From: Bellilinea sp034411135
GTDB taxonomy: Bacteria; Chloroflexota; Anaerolineae; Anaerolineales; Anaerolineaceae
DNA: 64,000 nt
Direction: 5' to 3'
Assembly (NCBI GenBank): GCA_034411135.1
Contig: DAOUMN010000003.1
Span: forward strand, 62,001 to 126,000
Below are positions 48,974 through 58,289 of this stretch, piece by piece. Position 1 is the stretch's first letter, and every line of letters begins with the position of its first letter. Both the position numbers and the translations under genes were made by a program. Below the pieces are notes generated by a model. The model did no database searches and was not told where the DNA came from. It saw only the letters and a program-made list of their open reading frames with translations.

Positions 48974-51676
48974 TTAGTTGCAGCCGCCCAGTTCCCACGG
49001 GGTCAGGCACAGGGTGGGTGTGGCGGTGATGGTCGGCGTGCGCGTGATGGTTGGTGTGCGCGTGATGGTGCGGGTAGGGGTGATGGTGCGCGTCTGGGTT
49101 GTGGTTGGAATGAGGGTGAAAGTGCGCGTGGGCGCGGCAGTGAAGGTGCGCGTCACCGTACCGGTTCGGGTGGCGGTGCGGGTGTTGGTTGGCACCAGGG
49201 TGGGAGTGGGGGTGTTGGCTTGAATGACGAACGGCACCACCACCACATTGGATTTCTTACTGGTGTCGTTATTGCGCGCCAGAACGACCAGGTTGTAATT
49301 GCCGTTGCGGATGATACCACCGCCCTGATCCCACGAGTCGACCAGCGGGGTGCGCGGGTTGCAGTAACGGCTGGAGCCGCTGCCGGAGTGCCCGAAGATA
49401 CAGAACCACGAATTGGGGTCGCGCGACCAGTGCACCAGGTTGCCACCGCTGTCATACACGAAGAAGTACACGCCCAGGGTGGTATTCACGTTGACATCGC
49501 TGCCGTTGATGATGGCGCGCGCGGAGAAGTAGCGCCCGCCGGGATTGAACTGCACCTGGATGCTGGGTCCCGCATAACCGGTGATGGTCTGCTGGCAAGC
49601 CAGGGTAGGACCCACGGTGGGGACAACGTTGTAGTACAGCACGCCGGTGAAATCGCTCGCCCAGTGGAAGTTGTGATACAAGTTGTTGCCGGTCACATTC
49701 CAGGCAATTGGCGTGACGGTCATGCGTGGGGTGGGCATGCCGGGTCCAACCGGCGGGTAACTGCCGAAATTGGGGAAAGTCCAGAAGGAGAAGGTGTTGA
49801 CCGCTGGTGTCGGCGCGCCGTATATCCATTTGAAAGTATTGCTGGAGCCAGGACCGATCAGGTTGCGCCCGGGTGTGGGGGTGAAGACGTGCCCGAATGG
49901 GTAGTTGGAGGTGTCCGGCGGGTTGAAGATCGGCTGGCTCTGGTTACTCATGCTGTAGTAGTTGAACAGGTGACCAGCCGGTTGGGCGTGAATATCGCTG
50001 TGGTACTGGCGGTTCCAGTCGAGCAGCGCGCCGGACAGGAAGATGTTGTAGGTGCCGACGTTGGACAGGCTGGATTGGATGACGTAGCCCGAACCGGGGT
50101 TGCCGCTGGCGTAGGTCTGGAAATTGAGCGGTTCACCGGATACGACCAGGTCTTCGCAGCGCGGCAGTGCAGTGGCGGTGGGGGTGAAGGTTGGTTCGGG
50201 GGTGAGTGGCACCAGGTAGCGCCCCTCAATCACCACCGGCGGGTCGCCGCTTTCGGTGATGCCCGGACCCGTCCAGCCAACTGCCAGGTTGTCGCCGCCG
50301 GAGCCTTCCTTGTGGACGGCTTCCAGGTAGTACAACTGTCCGGCTTGCAGCGAGATCAAACCGGACGCCTGGCTGGCGTATTTGCTCCATTCGCGTGAGT
50401 TGGTATAGCCATTGACCGAGGCGATGGCGCTTCGCATCGCCGGATTTTCATTAGGGCTGATGTAGAGGATGCTTGAGTCGTCGCTGGCTATGTAAAAGCG
50501 GTATTCACCCGTCCACGGCGCGCAGACCAGCGCGCGCATGCGCGTACCGTAGTTGTCGCCAAAGGAAGTCGGTCCCTCGTAAGAGGTGAGGTATTCGTAG
50601 CCGTTGGCGTTGCCCGGGTAGCGCGGGTTGCTGGTCAGATTGGTGACGGAACTGCCGCTGATGCCCAGCCACCACTGGCGCAGCACGGTGCCGCTGCCGG
50701 GGCAGAAGACCGGCGTGGCAGTGTTGGTTGGGGTGGTGGTGGAAGTTTCGGTGGCGGTGGGTGGCGGGGTGGGGGTGAAGGTGGCTGCCATGCCGATGCT
50801 GCCCACCAGACCGGTGACGCGCGAGGTACGGAATTTTTCGACGATGCCTTCGCGCATGGCGTGGATGCGCACGGTTGGCCACCAGGAGTTGAGGAAGGGG
50901 GTGATCAATTCGTGGCGGTAGGTGAGCACCACGCGCACCCGGTCGCCTGGACCGCCGGCGTCATCCACGTAGCGCTGGATGCTGGTCTGGTTGAAGGTGC
51001 CGCCGCTGATGGTGCCAATCGCGCGCTCGCAGTAGTCGGGAAAACGGTAATCATCCTGGTTGGCGGGGTCGAAGGGTGTGTAGTAGCGCGGGTTGGGGTC
51101 GAACTGGAAGCGCGCCGCCTGGTTGCCGCCAATCGATTCGATGCGGTTGGAGCAGGTGGTCAGGTTGAAATAGCCTTTCAGTGACGGATTGCCGCGGTTG
51201 ACCATGTCGAAGGAGGAATTGTTCCAGCCGTAGTCCAGGTATTCCAGGTAATTGCCGGAGACGGCGGCAGCCGGGTCCCAGGCAATGCCGGTGGCGCCTG
51301 CCAGGGCGGAATCGCGGATAGAGGGCAGGCGCGCCCAGTCCTGCAGGGCATTTTGCATGGCTTCCCAGTCGGTGGAGAAAGATTCCGGCACGCGGCAGTC
51401 GTAGCGCCCGTCGGCAAAATCGGCGTCTTCCAGACTGAGCGCCTCGGCGGCTGCTTGGCAGTAAGCCGGGTTGAAGTTACCGGTGATGGCATAGCGCACA
51501 CCAAAGCGGGCGCCGTTTTCCAGCGCCAGCCAGGCTTGCAAGAAGCGCCCGAACTCGATGACGCCGAACACCAGCATAAGCAGGATGGGCAGCGCCAGGG
51601 CGAACTCCACCAGCCCTTGCGCGGGTCGGGCGTGCCGCTGGGAGAACCATTTGGGGGGTGAAAAGGATAATTTCAT
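48974..51676 (-). CDS. TadE-like pseudopilin with PA14-like domain and Thr/Arg tail
   Basis: This 900-residue protein is much larger than usual TadE (150-200). The N-terminal TadE segment QGLVEFALALPILLMLVFGVIEFG (about 20-45) has the prepilin-like G-L-V-E-F site. A 250-residue region and a TPT linker follow, then a PA14-like carbohydrate-binding domain (about 340-500, TSYEGPTSFGDNYGT, GEYRFYIASDDSSILYI). Further beta-rich parts come next (500-820), and the tail has many T-R-T-P-T-I repeats (about 825-890). It is the last gene of a three-gene operon. ATG 51676 is preferred over 51682 for spacing to GAGGG. It may make a long surface-exposed adhesive minor pilin. Confidence 0.85.
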   Translation of the reverse strand: MKLSFSPPKWFSQRHARPAQGLVEFALALPILLMLVFGVIEFGRFLQAWLALENGARFGVRYAITGNFNPAYCQAAAEALSLEDADFADGRYDCRVPESFSTDWEAMQNALQDWARLPSIRDSALAGATGIAWDPAAAVSGNYLEYLDYGWNNSSFDMVNRGNPSLKGYFNLTTCSNRIESIGGNQAARFQFDPNPRYYTPFDPANQDDYRFPDYCERAIGTISGGTFNQTSIQRYVDDAGGPGDRVRVVLTYRHELITPFLNSWWPTVRIHAMREGIVEKFRTSRVTGLVGSIGMAATFTPTPPPTATETSTTTPTNTATPVFCPGSGTVLRQWWLGISGSSVTNLTSNPRYPGNANGYEYLTSYEGPTSFGDNYGTRMRALVCAPWTGEYRFYIASDDSSILYISPNENPAMRSAIASVNGYTNSREWSKYASQASGLISLQAGQLYYLEAVHKEGSGGDNLAVGWTGPGITESGDPPVVIEGRYLVPLTPEPTFTPTATALPRCEDLVVSGEPLNFQTYASGNPGSGYVIQSSLSNVGTYNIFLSGALLDWNRQYHSDIHAQPAGHLFNYYSMSNQSQPIFNPPDTSNYPFGHVFTPTPGRNLIGPGSSNTFKWIYGAPTPAVNTFSFWTFPNFGSYPPVGPGMPTPRMTVTPIAWNVTGNNLYHNFHWASDFTGVLYYNVVPTVGPTLACQQTITGYAGPSIQVQFNPGGRYFSARAIINGSDVNVNTTLGVYFFVYDSGGNLVHWSRDPNSWFCIFGHSGSGSSRYCNPRTPLVDSWDQGGGIIRNGNYNLVVLARNNDTSKKSNVVVVPFVIQANTPTPTLVPTNTRTATRTGTVTRTFTAAPTRTFTLIPTTTQTRTITPTRTITRTPTITRTPTITATPTLCLTPWELGGCN

Positions 51677-51697
51677 CGGCATCCCTCGCTTTCCGCA

Positions 51698-53602
51698 CTA
51701 CTGGGTGATGCGGGTGTAAATGCGGGTGGCGATATCTTCGAAAATCGGCACCAGGTCTTCTGGGTTATTGGTGTAATAGTACTGACCGCAGGAACGGAAA
51801 CCCGCCACGGTGGCGCATGGGTCGGTGGTGCGGTCGCCGTCATCGCCCACGGCGGCAATGTAGCGCAGCAGCGGCTCGCCCAGGCTGACTGCGCCGAGAC
51901 CGATTGAATAGACCGCCACATCGTTGCCGCGCGGCTCGTCCTGGTTGGTCGAGCGGGTTAGCGCCAGTGCGTCTGCCATATCGCGGGCGTAGTCGGTGAC
52001 TGAGTACTTGTTGTTGTAGTGGAAGGACGGCTGGTTATTGTTGCGGATCCAGGTGGTACCGTCTGGGCAGGTATTCTCATTGTCGTCGATGCAGTAGCGC
52101 GGGTTGAAGGTCGGGTCGATGCACAAACGCGGCCACCAGCCCTGGTTCATGCGCCCATCGCAGAAGCCGTTGGGGTAAGCCAGCGGCACCAATCCGCCCG
52201 TCCAGGGCGTATCGCCGGGTCCGCTGCCGCCGGTTCCGGCAGTATCGCTCAGGTTTGCTACGCCGTCGGTGAACAGCACCACCACCCACACCGCGCCGGG
52301 GCGGGCTTCCTGCAGCACCAGGTTGGCGGCGCGCAGACCGCAGCCAATGCAAGTGGAGAGGGGTGAAAGCGACGGGCGGATGGCGCGCCCCTGGCTGAAC
52401 TGTACCGGGTACTTGGCAAGGTACGTCAGCGCAGCGTTGTGATCGTCCATGGTGAACACGCCGTCACCGTTCCAGTCGTAGGCATCCAGCAGGGCGTCGT
52501 CATCGCAGGGCACGCCACCCCAGCCATACGGGTTGGGACCGCCCTCGGTGGCGGAATCCCACCAGCGGTCCGCCATGCGTGGATCGGTCATCGGCGGGCA
52601 GGTATAACCCAGAATGGCGGGATTGTCGTAGTCGCTGCCGTCACCGTCGCGGTCCTCCGGGTTAACCGGGTTGACCGCGCGGTAGTCCACCCACTGGCGC
52701 CAGATGCGCCGCACGGGCGGGTCGTCGTGCACCTTGATGCTGCTCCACAGGTAGTTGCGCGCCGCAGCCAGGTCGTCGGTCAGGGCAACGGTGGTGCCGT
52801 GCAGGTTAGGAATGGCATGCAGCTCGGCGCGCGAGTCGTAGGTGATGATGGCAACCTGATCGAAACCCTGGTACATGCGGCTGATCAGCGCGTCGGCGGC
52901 ATTCTTGGCGTGCCACATTGGCAGGCAGGCGTTGCTGGGGGGCGGGTCGGAGCGGTTGACCGGCATAGTGCGGGTGTGCGGGTTGCAGGTTGCGTCGGGA
53001 TCGTAATCATCAGGGATGAAGCCGGCGGTATCGCTCGCCATCGATTCGGAAATGTCCAGCACGATCACCAAGTCAACGGCGGCGGCTTCGGCGATAGCGT
53101 TGGTGTGCAGGTTGACCGGTCCAAAGCCGAGCAAGCCGAGAAAGTAGAGCGGGGCGCGCTGGGTAGCATCCACCCAGACCAGTTTGCGCGGCGACTGCCC
53201 GGCGCCGGTGTCGGGGCAGCGGGCGTAGAATTCCGGCGGCAGACCGGCATCGCGGTTGGAATCGCCATCGGCATCGCAGATATAGACGTGCAGATCCACC
53301 TGGCTCATATCCACGTTGTGCAGGATCATGACTTCCTCGGTGGCGGCGTTCATGCTTGCCAGGGTTTCGCCGCGCTTAAAAGTGTTGGCGGCAGTGACCG
53401 CCCCGGCATCCACCGCCCGCTTGAGCTGACCGTAGGTGACGTACAGCGAGCCAGCGTCGATCGCCAGACCGACGAAGAATATCAGCACCAGCAGCGCCAC
53501 CGCGAAGATGACCAGGATCTGCCCGCGCGGGCGGGCATCCGGATTACGGTTTGGGCGTAGGTGTGGGTTGACTTGCGGGGAGGGACATGAGTGTGTAGGC
53601 AT
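51698..53602 (-). CDS. TadG-like protein with von Willebrand-type domain
   Basis: This 634-residue membrane-anchored protein has a TadG N-terminus: an RGQILVIFAVALLVLIFFVGLAIDAGSLYV helix (about 28-57) and QLKRAVDAGAVTAA. A von Willebrand A-like domain follows, with VDLVIVLDISESM (MIDAS D-x-S-x-S; S at about 200) and VVVLFTDGVA. The domain is extended by Asp-rich loops that include two calcium-type D-W-N-G-D-G-V/D-R-D-G-D-G turns. The end carries YYTNNPEDLVPIFEDIATRIY, typical of TadG-like vWA proteins. The start is uncertain: ATG 53602 lies 58 bp inside the preceding gene and lacks a clear ribosome site. It acts in pilus or adhesin assembly. Confidence 0.85.
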   Translation of the reverse strand: MPTHSCPSPQVNPHLRPNRNPDARPRGQILVIFAVALLVLIFFVGLAIDAGSLYVTYGQLKRAVDAGAVTAANTFKRGETLASMNAATEEVMILHNVDMSQVDLHVYICDADGDSNRDAGLPPEFYARCPDTGAGQSPRKLVWVDATQRAPLYFLGLLGFGPVNLHTNAIAEAAAVDLVIVLDISESMASDTAGFIPDDYDPDATCNPHTRTMPVNRSDPPPSNACLPMWHAKNAADALISRMYQGFDQVAIITYDSRAELHAIPNLHGTTVALTDDLAAARNYLWSSIKVHDDPPVRRIWRQWVDYRAVNPVNPEDRDGDGSDYDNPAILGYTCPPMTDPRMADRWWDSATEGGPNPYGWGGVPCDDDALLDAYDWNGDGVFTMDDHNAALTYLAKYPVQFSQGRAIRPSLSPLSTCIGCGLRAANLVLQEARPGAVWVVVLFTDGVANLSDTAGTGGSGPGDTPWTGGLVPLAYPNGFCDGRMNQGWWPRLCIDPTFNPRYCIDDNENTCPDGTTWIRNNNQPSFHYNNKYSVTDYARDMADALALTRSTNQDEPRGNDVAVYSIGLGAVSLGEPLLRYIAAVGDDGDRTTDPCATVAGFRSCGQYYYTNNPEDLVPIFEDIATRIYTRITQ

Positions 53603-54407
53603 GGATTCGCAGGGGGTTGGGGACAAACTGAGTGAAGAGTGGGAGGTTGAGTACTTGTTCATAGCAGTAGTAGAACTCGACTGCCACGAAGCCTTTACTG
53701 GCGGGTCCGAGGCTGTCATTTAGGGCGTCGTTGATGCGGTCGCGGGTATAGTAGGGTTCCGATCGAACAACGTTGCCGCGGCAGTCGCGCCGCCAGTTGC
53801 CGTTGTGAGCGCTGTCCTCATCGTGGTCGGAGAGCGCCCAGTAGCCGGTGTTGGGCCAGGCATCGTCGCGGGGCCAGACATGGCTGACCGTGCGGTTGGA
53901 GACGGTATAGACCGAAATGACCACGTCATCATTTTCCGGGTCGAGCACTACGTAGGGGTTCAAGCCGTTGCAGAAGGGATCGTTGCTACGGCAGACGTCG
54001 CTGCCAGCGGGCGGCGAGAAGATGCAGGCGGTGGTGTAGTAAAAGTGGTAGTACTGCGGGTCGCTGCAGGTCATGCAGTTGCGGTTGATGTTGTAAAAAT
54101 CGTAGCCGATCGGGCGGGTGCCATCCTGGGCGGCATTGCAGTTCTGCCCGCTGGGCCAAACGGTGGGCGGCGAGTACTGGAAAGGATCGCGCACCGAGGC
54201 AAAGCGGGCGGCTTCGCGGGTCAGGTCGAGGATATCCAGGTAGCGTCCAATGAAGATGGCGACCTCGACCACGCCCAGCAGCAAGATGAGCAGCACCGGC
54301 AGCACAATTGCCAGTTCAACGAACGACTGGGCGCGCCCATCGCGGAAGAAGGCGCTGCGGCGTATTCGCCGGGGAAGGATTTTTTGGATTCGCGTGAGGT
54401 TGAACAT
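53544..54407 (-). CDS. TadE-like pseudopilin
   Basis: This 287-residue protein has a positively charged start, then AQSFVELAIVLPVLLILLLGVVEVAIFIGRYLDI (about 26-60), the TadE/prepilin helix. A Cys-rich extracellular part follows (eight or more Cys, about 110-250), with two Cys pairs C-M-T-C and a DENDDV stretch. The end is Thr/Pro-rich. It is the first gene of the operon 54407 to 48974, ahead of TadG-like and PA14-TadE. GGGAGACGT precedes the ATG. No TadA/B/C motor or TadV peptidase is in the window, so they must be encoded elsewhere or shared. Confidence 0.87.
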   Translation of the reverse strand: MFNLTRIQKILPRRIRRSAFFRDGRAQSFVELAIVLPVLLILLLGVVEVAIFIGRYLDILDLTREAARFASVRDPFQYSPPTVWPSGQNCNAAQDGTRPIGYDFYNINRNCMTCSDPQYYHFYYTTACIFSPPAGSDVCRSNDPFCNGLNPYVVLDPENDDVVISVYTVSNRTVSHVWPRDDAWPNTGYWALSDHDEDSAHNGNWRRDCRGNVVRSEPYYTRDRINDALNDSLGPASKGFVAVEFYYCYEQVLNLPLFTQFVPNPLRIHAYTLMSLPASQPTPTPKP

Positions 54408-54821
54408 ACGTCTCCCGTTCGGTTGCGGCGGACAACCTTTACCGCTACCTTTACATTAACTGGTTGCGGTATCCGAGTCAATATAAATCGGTTTGTTTTT
54501 GGTAATTTGTCATCGCTTTGAGACCGCCTTGTAACCGGATTTGGACAAATAACCGGTTGGCTGCACTGCACAGTATAGCGCAGGCTGGGCAGCATGGAAC
54601 GCCCGGCGGGGTAACTGTAAACCTTTTGTAACCTGGCGGGGCTGCGCCGCAAGCCGGTTACAGGATAGGGTTGCACATTGGATGCCAAAATATTGCACAC
54701 ATTGACAGGTTGACGGGTGGCTGGCGGGGGTCTATATTGATATAGAACTTTTGTTCTGTATGAGGGCGGCGCCTTGTGGTGCACCCGGCAGAACAGAGTC
54801 AGCAAAACTGATGGAGGGCGT
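54408..54821. other. Non-coding spacer between Tad operon and phage-like element
   Basis: No gene is supported in these 414 bases. Repeated TAACCGG-type 7-mers occur on both strands: GTAACCGG at 54531, TAACCGGTTG at 54550, GTAACC at 54627 and CCGGTTAC at 54654. TTGACT (54481-54476, minus) with a weak -10 serves the Tad operon. The right end carries the plus-strand promoter and operator described separately. Confidence 0.5.
54710..54756 (+). promoter_or_regulatory. Phage-element left-end promoter with LexA-type and -10 palindromes
   Basis: TTGACG (54710-54715), a 17-bp spacer, TATATT (54733-54738). The -10 box is part of the perfect palindrome TCTATAT-TG-ATATAGA (54731-54746). The predicted RNA start coincides with GAAC-TTTT-GTTC (54745-54756), which matches the GAAC-N4-GTTC SOS box known from Firmicutes. 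A repressor there would block the promoter. Confidence 0.6.
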
Positions 54822-55133
54822 ATGAGCGCTGCACAAGCCGTCAGCCGACGCGAGAAAAACGGGGGCAAACTGAGCGAGGAGATCCGCATGGTGCGCCATC
54901 TGATCAACCGCGCCCAGGCAATGGCAAACGAGGGCACTCCGCTCAAGGAAATGCTCTCGGTGCTGGAGACCGTTGCGCGGGCGAGCACTCACCTGGCAAA
55001 CCTGCTCAAGACCGAGAAACTGCTCGAGGAGGAGCAAAGCGCGGGCGAATTGGTGCGCGCTGCGCTGGCGGAAATCCGCGCCGAGATGGATGCCAACGGC
55101 ATCGATTCGATCCTCACCTCGGGGCTGGAATGA
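54822..55133 (+). CDS. Small helical protein at the start of the phage-like element
   Basis: This 103-residue, very helical protein (RREKNGGKLSEEIRMVRHLINRAQ then LEEEQSAGELVRAALAEIRAEMD) lies in the usual place of a terminase small subunit, just before the large subunit. It lacks a recognisable HTH, so small-subunit identity is only positional. ATG 54822 has GGAGGG upstream. It is the first gene under the promoter at 54710-54756. Confidence 0.68.
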   Translation: MSAAQAVSRREKNGGKLSEEIRMVRHLINRAQAMANEGTPLKEMLSVLETVARASTHLANLLKTEKLLEEEQSAGELVRAALAEIRAEMDANGIDSILTSGLE

Positions 55134-55262
55134 GCCGCCCTCCACGCCGGGCGGGTCGTGCCATGGACGAAACCATGCCGGTCTGCGTCCTCTCGCGGAG
55201 AGGCAGCCCGCAGCCAGCCCCTGGGCGACCCGCCCTGACCCATGCCATGCAGGAGGGCAGCC

Positions 55263-56788
55263 ATGAACCAGTCGGAAATCAGCCTGCGTGAGGCGCTGCG
55301 CGACCCGCTGCTCTTCGCGCGCGCCTTTGGCAAGATCCGCCTGCGCGCTTACCAGGCGGAGGTGATGCGCGCCGTGGTCGATTCGGTGCTCTACAAGCGC
55401 GGTTTGAGCATTGTGGTGGTGTTTCCGCGCCAGTCGGGCAAGAACGAATTGCAGGCGCAGATCGAATCCTACCTGCTGACCTGCCTGCAGGACAGCCAGG
55501 CGGAGATGGTCAAAATATCGCCGACCTGGAAGCCGCAATCGCTCAATGCCATGCGCCGCCTGCAACGTGTGCTGGAGCACAACGTCTCCATCCGCGGCGA
55601 GTGGCGCAAGGAAGCCGGTTACATTTACCGGGTGGGCGGGGCGCGCATCTTCTTCCTGAGCGGCGAGCCGCACAGCAACATCGTCGGCGCGACCGCTTCG
55701 GCGCTGCTGGAAGTGGACGAAGCCCAGGACGTGACCATCGAAAAATATGACAAAGAAATCGCCCCTATGGCGGCTTCCACCCATGCCACACGTGTCTTTT
55801 GGGGTACCGCCTGGACCAGCCAGACACTGCTGGCGCGCGAACTGCGCAGCGCACGCCAGGCGGAGCAGCGCGACGGGCTGAGGCGGGTGTTCACCACCGA
55901 CGCCGGGCGGGTGGGTGCGGAAGTGCCCAAATACGCCCGTTACGTTGCCGAGCAGGTTGCCCGGCTGGGGCGGGCGCACCCGATGGTGCGCACCCAGTAC
56001 TTTAATGAGGAGATCGACGGGCAGGGCGGGCTGTTCACCGCCGAACGGTGCGCGCGCATGGCGGGCAGCCATGCTGTCTGCCACCAGCCGCAGCCGGGCG
56101 GGGTGTATGCCTTCCTCCTCGATGTGGCTGGGGTGGATGAAGCCGCCCGCTCTGGCGCAACTGAAGGATTGAGCCTGAGCAACCCTGCCCGCGATGCCAC
56201 TGCGCTGACCATTGTGGCGGTTGATCGCTCCACCTGCGCCGACCCACTGCTGCGCGCGCCCACCTATCGCTGCGTGCTGCGCCGCCAGTGGCTGGGCGTG
56301 CGCCATTCCGACCTGTATGCCGACCTGCGCGCCCTGGCAGAATGCTGGAATCCCTGGCGGGTGGTGGTGGATGCAGCGGGGTAGGTGCCGGGCTGGCGGA
56401 TTTTCTTGCCCGCGCCCTGCCTGGTAGGGTGATTCCTTTTGTGTTCACCTCTGCCAGCAAGAGCAAACTGGGTTGGGATTTCCTTGCCCTGGTGGACAGC
56501 GGGCGCTGGAAGGAGCCGCGTAACAGCCAGGACGAGCCGCTGGGACGCCTGTTCCAGCGCCAGCTTGCCCTGTGCCAGTACGAAATTCTGCCCGGCGCGG
56601 AGAAGAAGATGCGCTGGGGCATGCCGGACGGCAGCCGCGACCCGCAGGACGGACAGCCCGCGCACGATGATCTGCTCATCTCCGCCGCACTGAGCGCTGT
56701 GCTGGACGATCAGCCGCCGCCCGCTGCGGGTGAGACGCTGATTGTGCCGGGGCGCGACCCGTTGCGCGATCTCGACCGCGGATTTTAG
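55263..56788 (+). pseudogene. Terminase large subunit, split by a -1 frameshift
   Basis: The ATPase half (55263-56384) has Walker A VVVFPRQSGKNE (about 52-63), Walker B LLEVDEAQD and a motor-coupling SPTWKPQS. It ends in a TAG at 56382-56384 inside the nuclease motif VVVDAAG. The -1 frame (56381-56788) continues V-G-A-G-L-A-D-F-L and then FTSASKSKLGWDFLALVD and HDDLLISAALS, the normal RNaseH-fold nuclease. The break is at four Gs (56378-56381); one more G would restore one frame. It could be a sequence error, a decayed gene or a -1 slip. GGAGGG precedes the ATG. Confidence 0.85.
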
Positions 56789-56831
56789 GCATGTTGCAAT
56801 CCAGTTCATTCCATTGATGTGAGGCAAATGT

Positions 56832-58289
56832 ATGAGACCAACCCTATGGCAGATCCTGACCCGCCGCCTGTTTGCCGGGCAAGCCTCCCCGCCAATAGCA
56901 GGCGGTGCTGACCGCCCGATGCGGGCGGCATTGCACAGTGAAAGCGAGGCGACCTTTGCGCTGGGCGCGCGTACCGCTGGCAGCCTGCCAGACGAGCGCC
57001 CGTTTGCCGAGCGGTGCGACATCCAGCAGCAGGTGCTGGAAGCCTGGCGGGTCAACCCGCTGGCGCGCCGCCTGGTGGAACTGACCAGCCAGTACGTAGT
57101 CGGCGGCGGCATCACCTTTACCTGCGATCACCCGGCGACCGGGCGGTTTATCCACGAAGTATGGAATCACCCGCTCAACCGCCTGGCGGTGCGCTGCAGC
57201 GAGTGGTGTGACGAACTGACCCGCAGCGGCAATCTATTCATCCTGCTTTCCACCGATGCGGGCGGAATGACCTATTTCCGTGCTGTGCCTGCCAGCCGGA
57301 TCGAGGAGATCCGCACCCGCGAAAACGACATCGAACAGCCGCTGATGTTCATCCCCCGCCCGGGGTTGGAGGGACGGGATCCCGTTCCCTGGCAGGCGTA
57401 TGACCCCCGGCAGGATGCCCCCGACCCCGGCGGCGGCTTTGCGCCGGTCATGCTGCACTATGCCATCAAACGCCCGGTGGGCTGCGCCTGGGGCGAATCC
57501 GACCTGGCGCCGCTGCTGCGCTGGCTTAGCCGCTACGCCAACTGGCTGGAAGACCGTGCCCGGCTGAACCGCTTTCGCACCGCCTTTCTCTACGTGGTGC
57601 GGGCGCGCTTTGGCGGCGAGGGCGAGCGCCTGGCACGTCAGCAGCGCCTCAATGCCCAGCCGCCCGCGCCGGGTTCTATCCTCGTGGCAGACGAGAGCGA
57701 ATCGTGGGAGGTGATCAGCCCGCGCCTGGAAGCCGACGACGCCAACACCGACGGTTTGGCGTTGAAGAAGATGATCGCTGCCGGGGCAGGTGTGCCGTTG
57801 CACTTCCTGGCGGAACCGGAATCGAGCACGCGCACCACTGCCGAAGCCGCCGGTGGACCTACCTACCGCCGTTTCGAGCAGCGCCAGGCGTACTTCCTCT
57901 GGTTGCTGGGCGACCTGATGCGCGCCGCGGTGCGGCGGCGTGCGCTGGTGCAGGGCAGCCACGCTGCAGGGCGGGGCGGACGGGTCGATCCGCGTGCGCG
58001 CATTCAGATGCACGGCGGCGACCTTTCGGCGCGCGACAATGTTGCCCTGGGGCTGGCGGGCAATCATGTTCTGGCGGTGCTGGCGCAGTTGCGCGACCGC
58101 GGGCTGATCGACGATGCCGAGCTGCTGCGCGTGGCGTACCGCTTCATCGGCGAAACCGGGCAGGTGGATGAACTGCTGGCGCGTGGCAGGTCTGCCCCAC
58201 CGAGCAGGACCGCCCCGCACGGCGGGCGCGGCTTTCCGGAGGGTAAAGTTGACCTGTTGACCGGTGAGCCGGGCGGAGGTGAACGATGA
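56832..58289 (+). CDS. Phage portal protein
   Basis: This 485-residue protein resembles HK97/SPP1-type portals that form the DNA entry ring: QQQVLEAWRVNPLARRLVELTSQYVVGGGI, DELTRSGNLFILLSTDAGG, a central RNRFRTAFLYV-like stem region (RLNRFRTAFLYVVRARF) and TDGLALKKMIAAGAGVPLHFLAEPE near the end. It lies between terminase and protease-capsid as expected. Its end overlaps the next gene by 4 bp (ATGA). Confidence 0.9.
   Translation: MRPTLWQILTRRLFAGQASPPIAGGADRPMRAALHSESEATFALGARTAGSLPDERPFAERCDIQQQVLEAWRVNPLARRLVELTSQYVVGGGITFTCDHPATGRFIHEVWNHPLNRLAVRCSEWCDELTRSGNLFILLSTDAGGMTYFRAVPASRIEEIRTRENDIEQPLMFIPRPGLEGRDPVPWQAYDPRQDAPDPGGGFAPVMLHYAIKRPVGCAWGESDLAPLLRWLSRYANWLEDRARLNRFRTAFLYVVRARFGGEGERLARQQRLNAQPPAPGSILVADESESWEVISPRLEADDANTDGLALKKMIAAGAGVPLHFLAEPESSTRTTAEAAGGPTYRRFEQRQAYFLWLLGDLMRAAVRRRALVQGSHAAGRGGRVDPRARIQMHGGDLSARDNVALGLAGNHVLAVLAQLRDRGLIDDAELLRVAYRFIGETGQVDELLARGRSAPPSRTAPHGGRGFPEGKVDLLTGEPGGGER

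Noticed and set aside
49021..49220. Short repeated GTGCGCGTGATGGT sequences, considered as CRISPR
   Set aside because: Repeats are irregular, lack unique spacers of equal length, and are explained by the T-R-T-P-T-I coding repeats of the PA14 pseudopilin.
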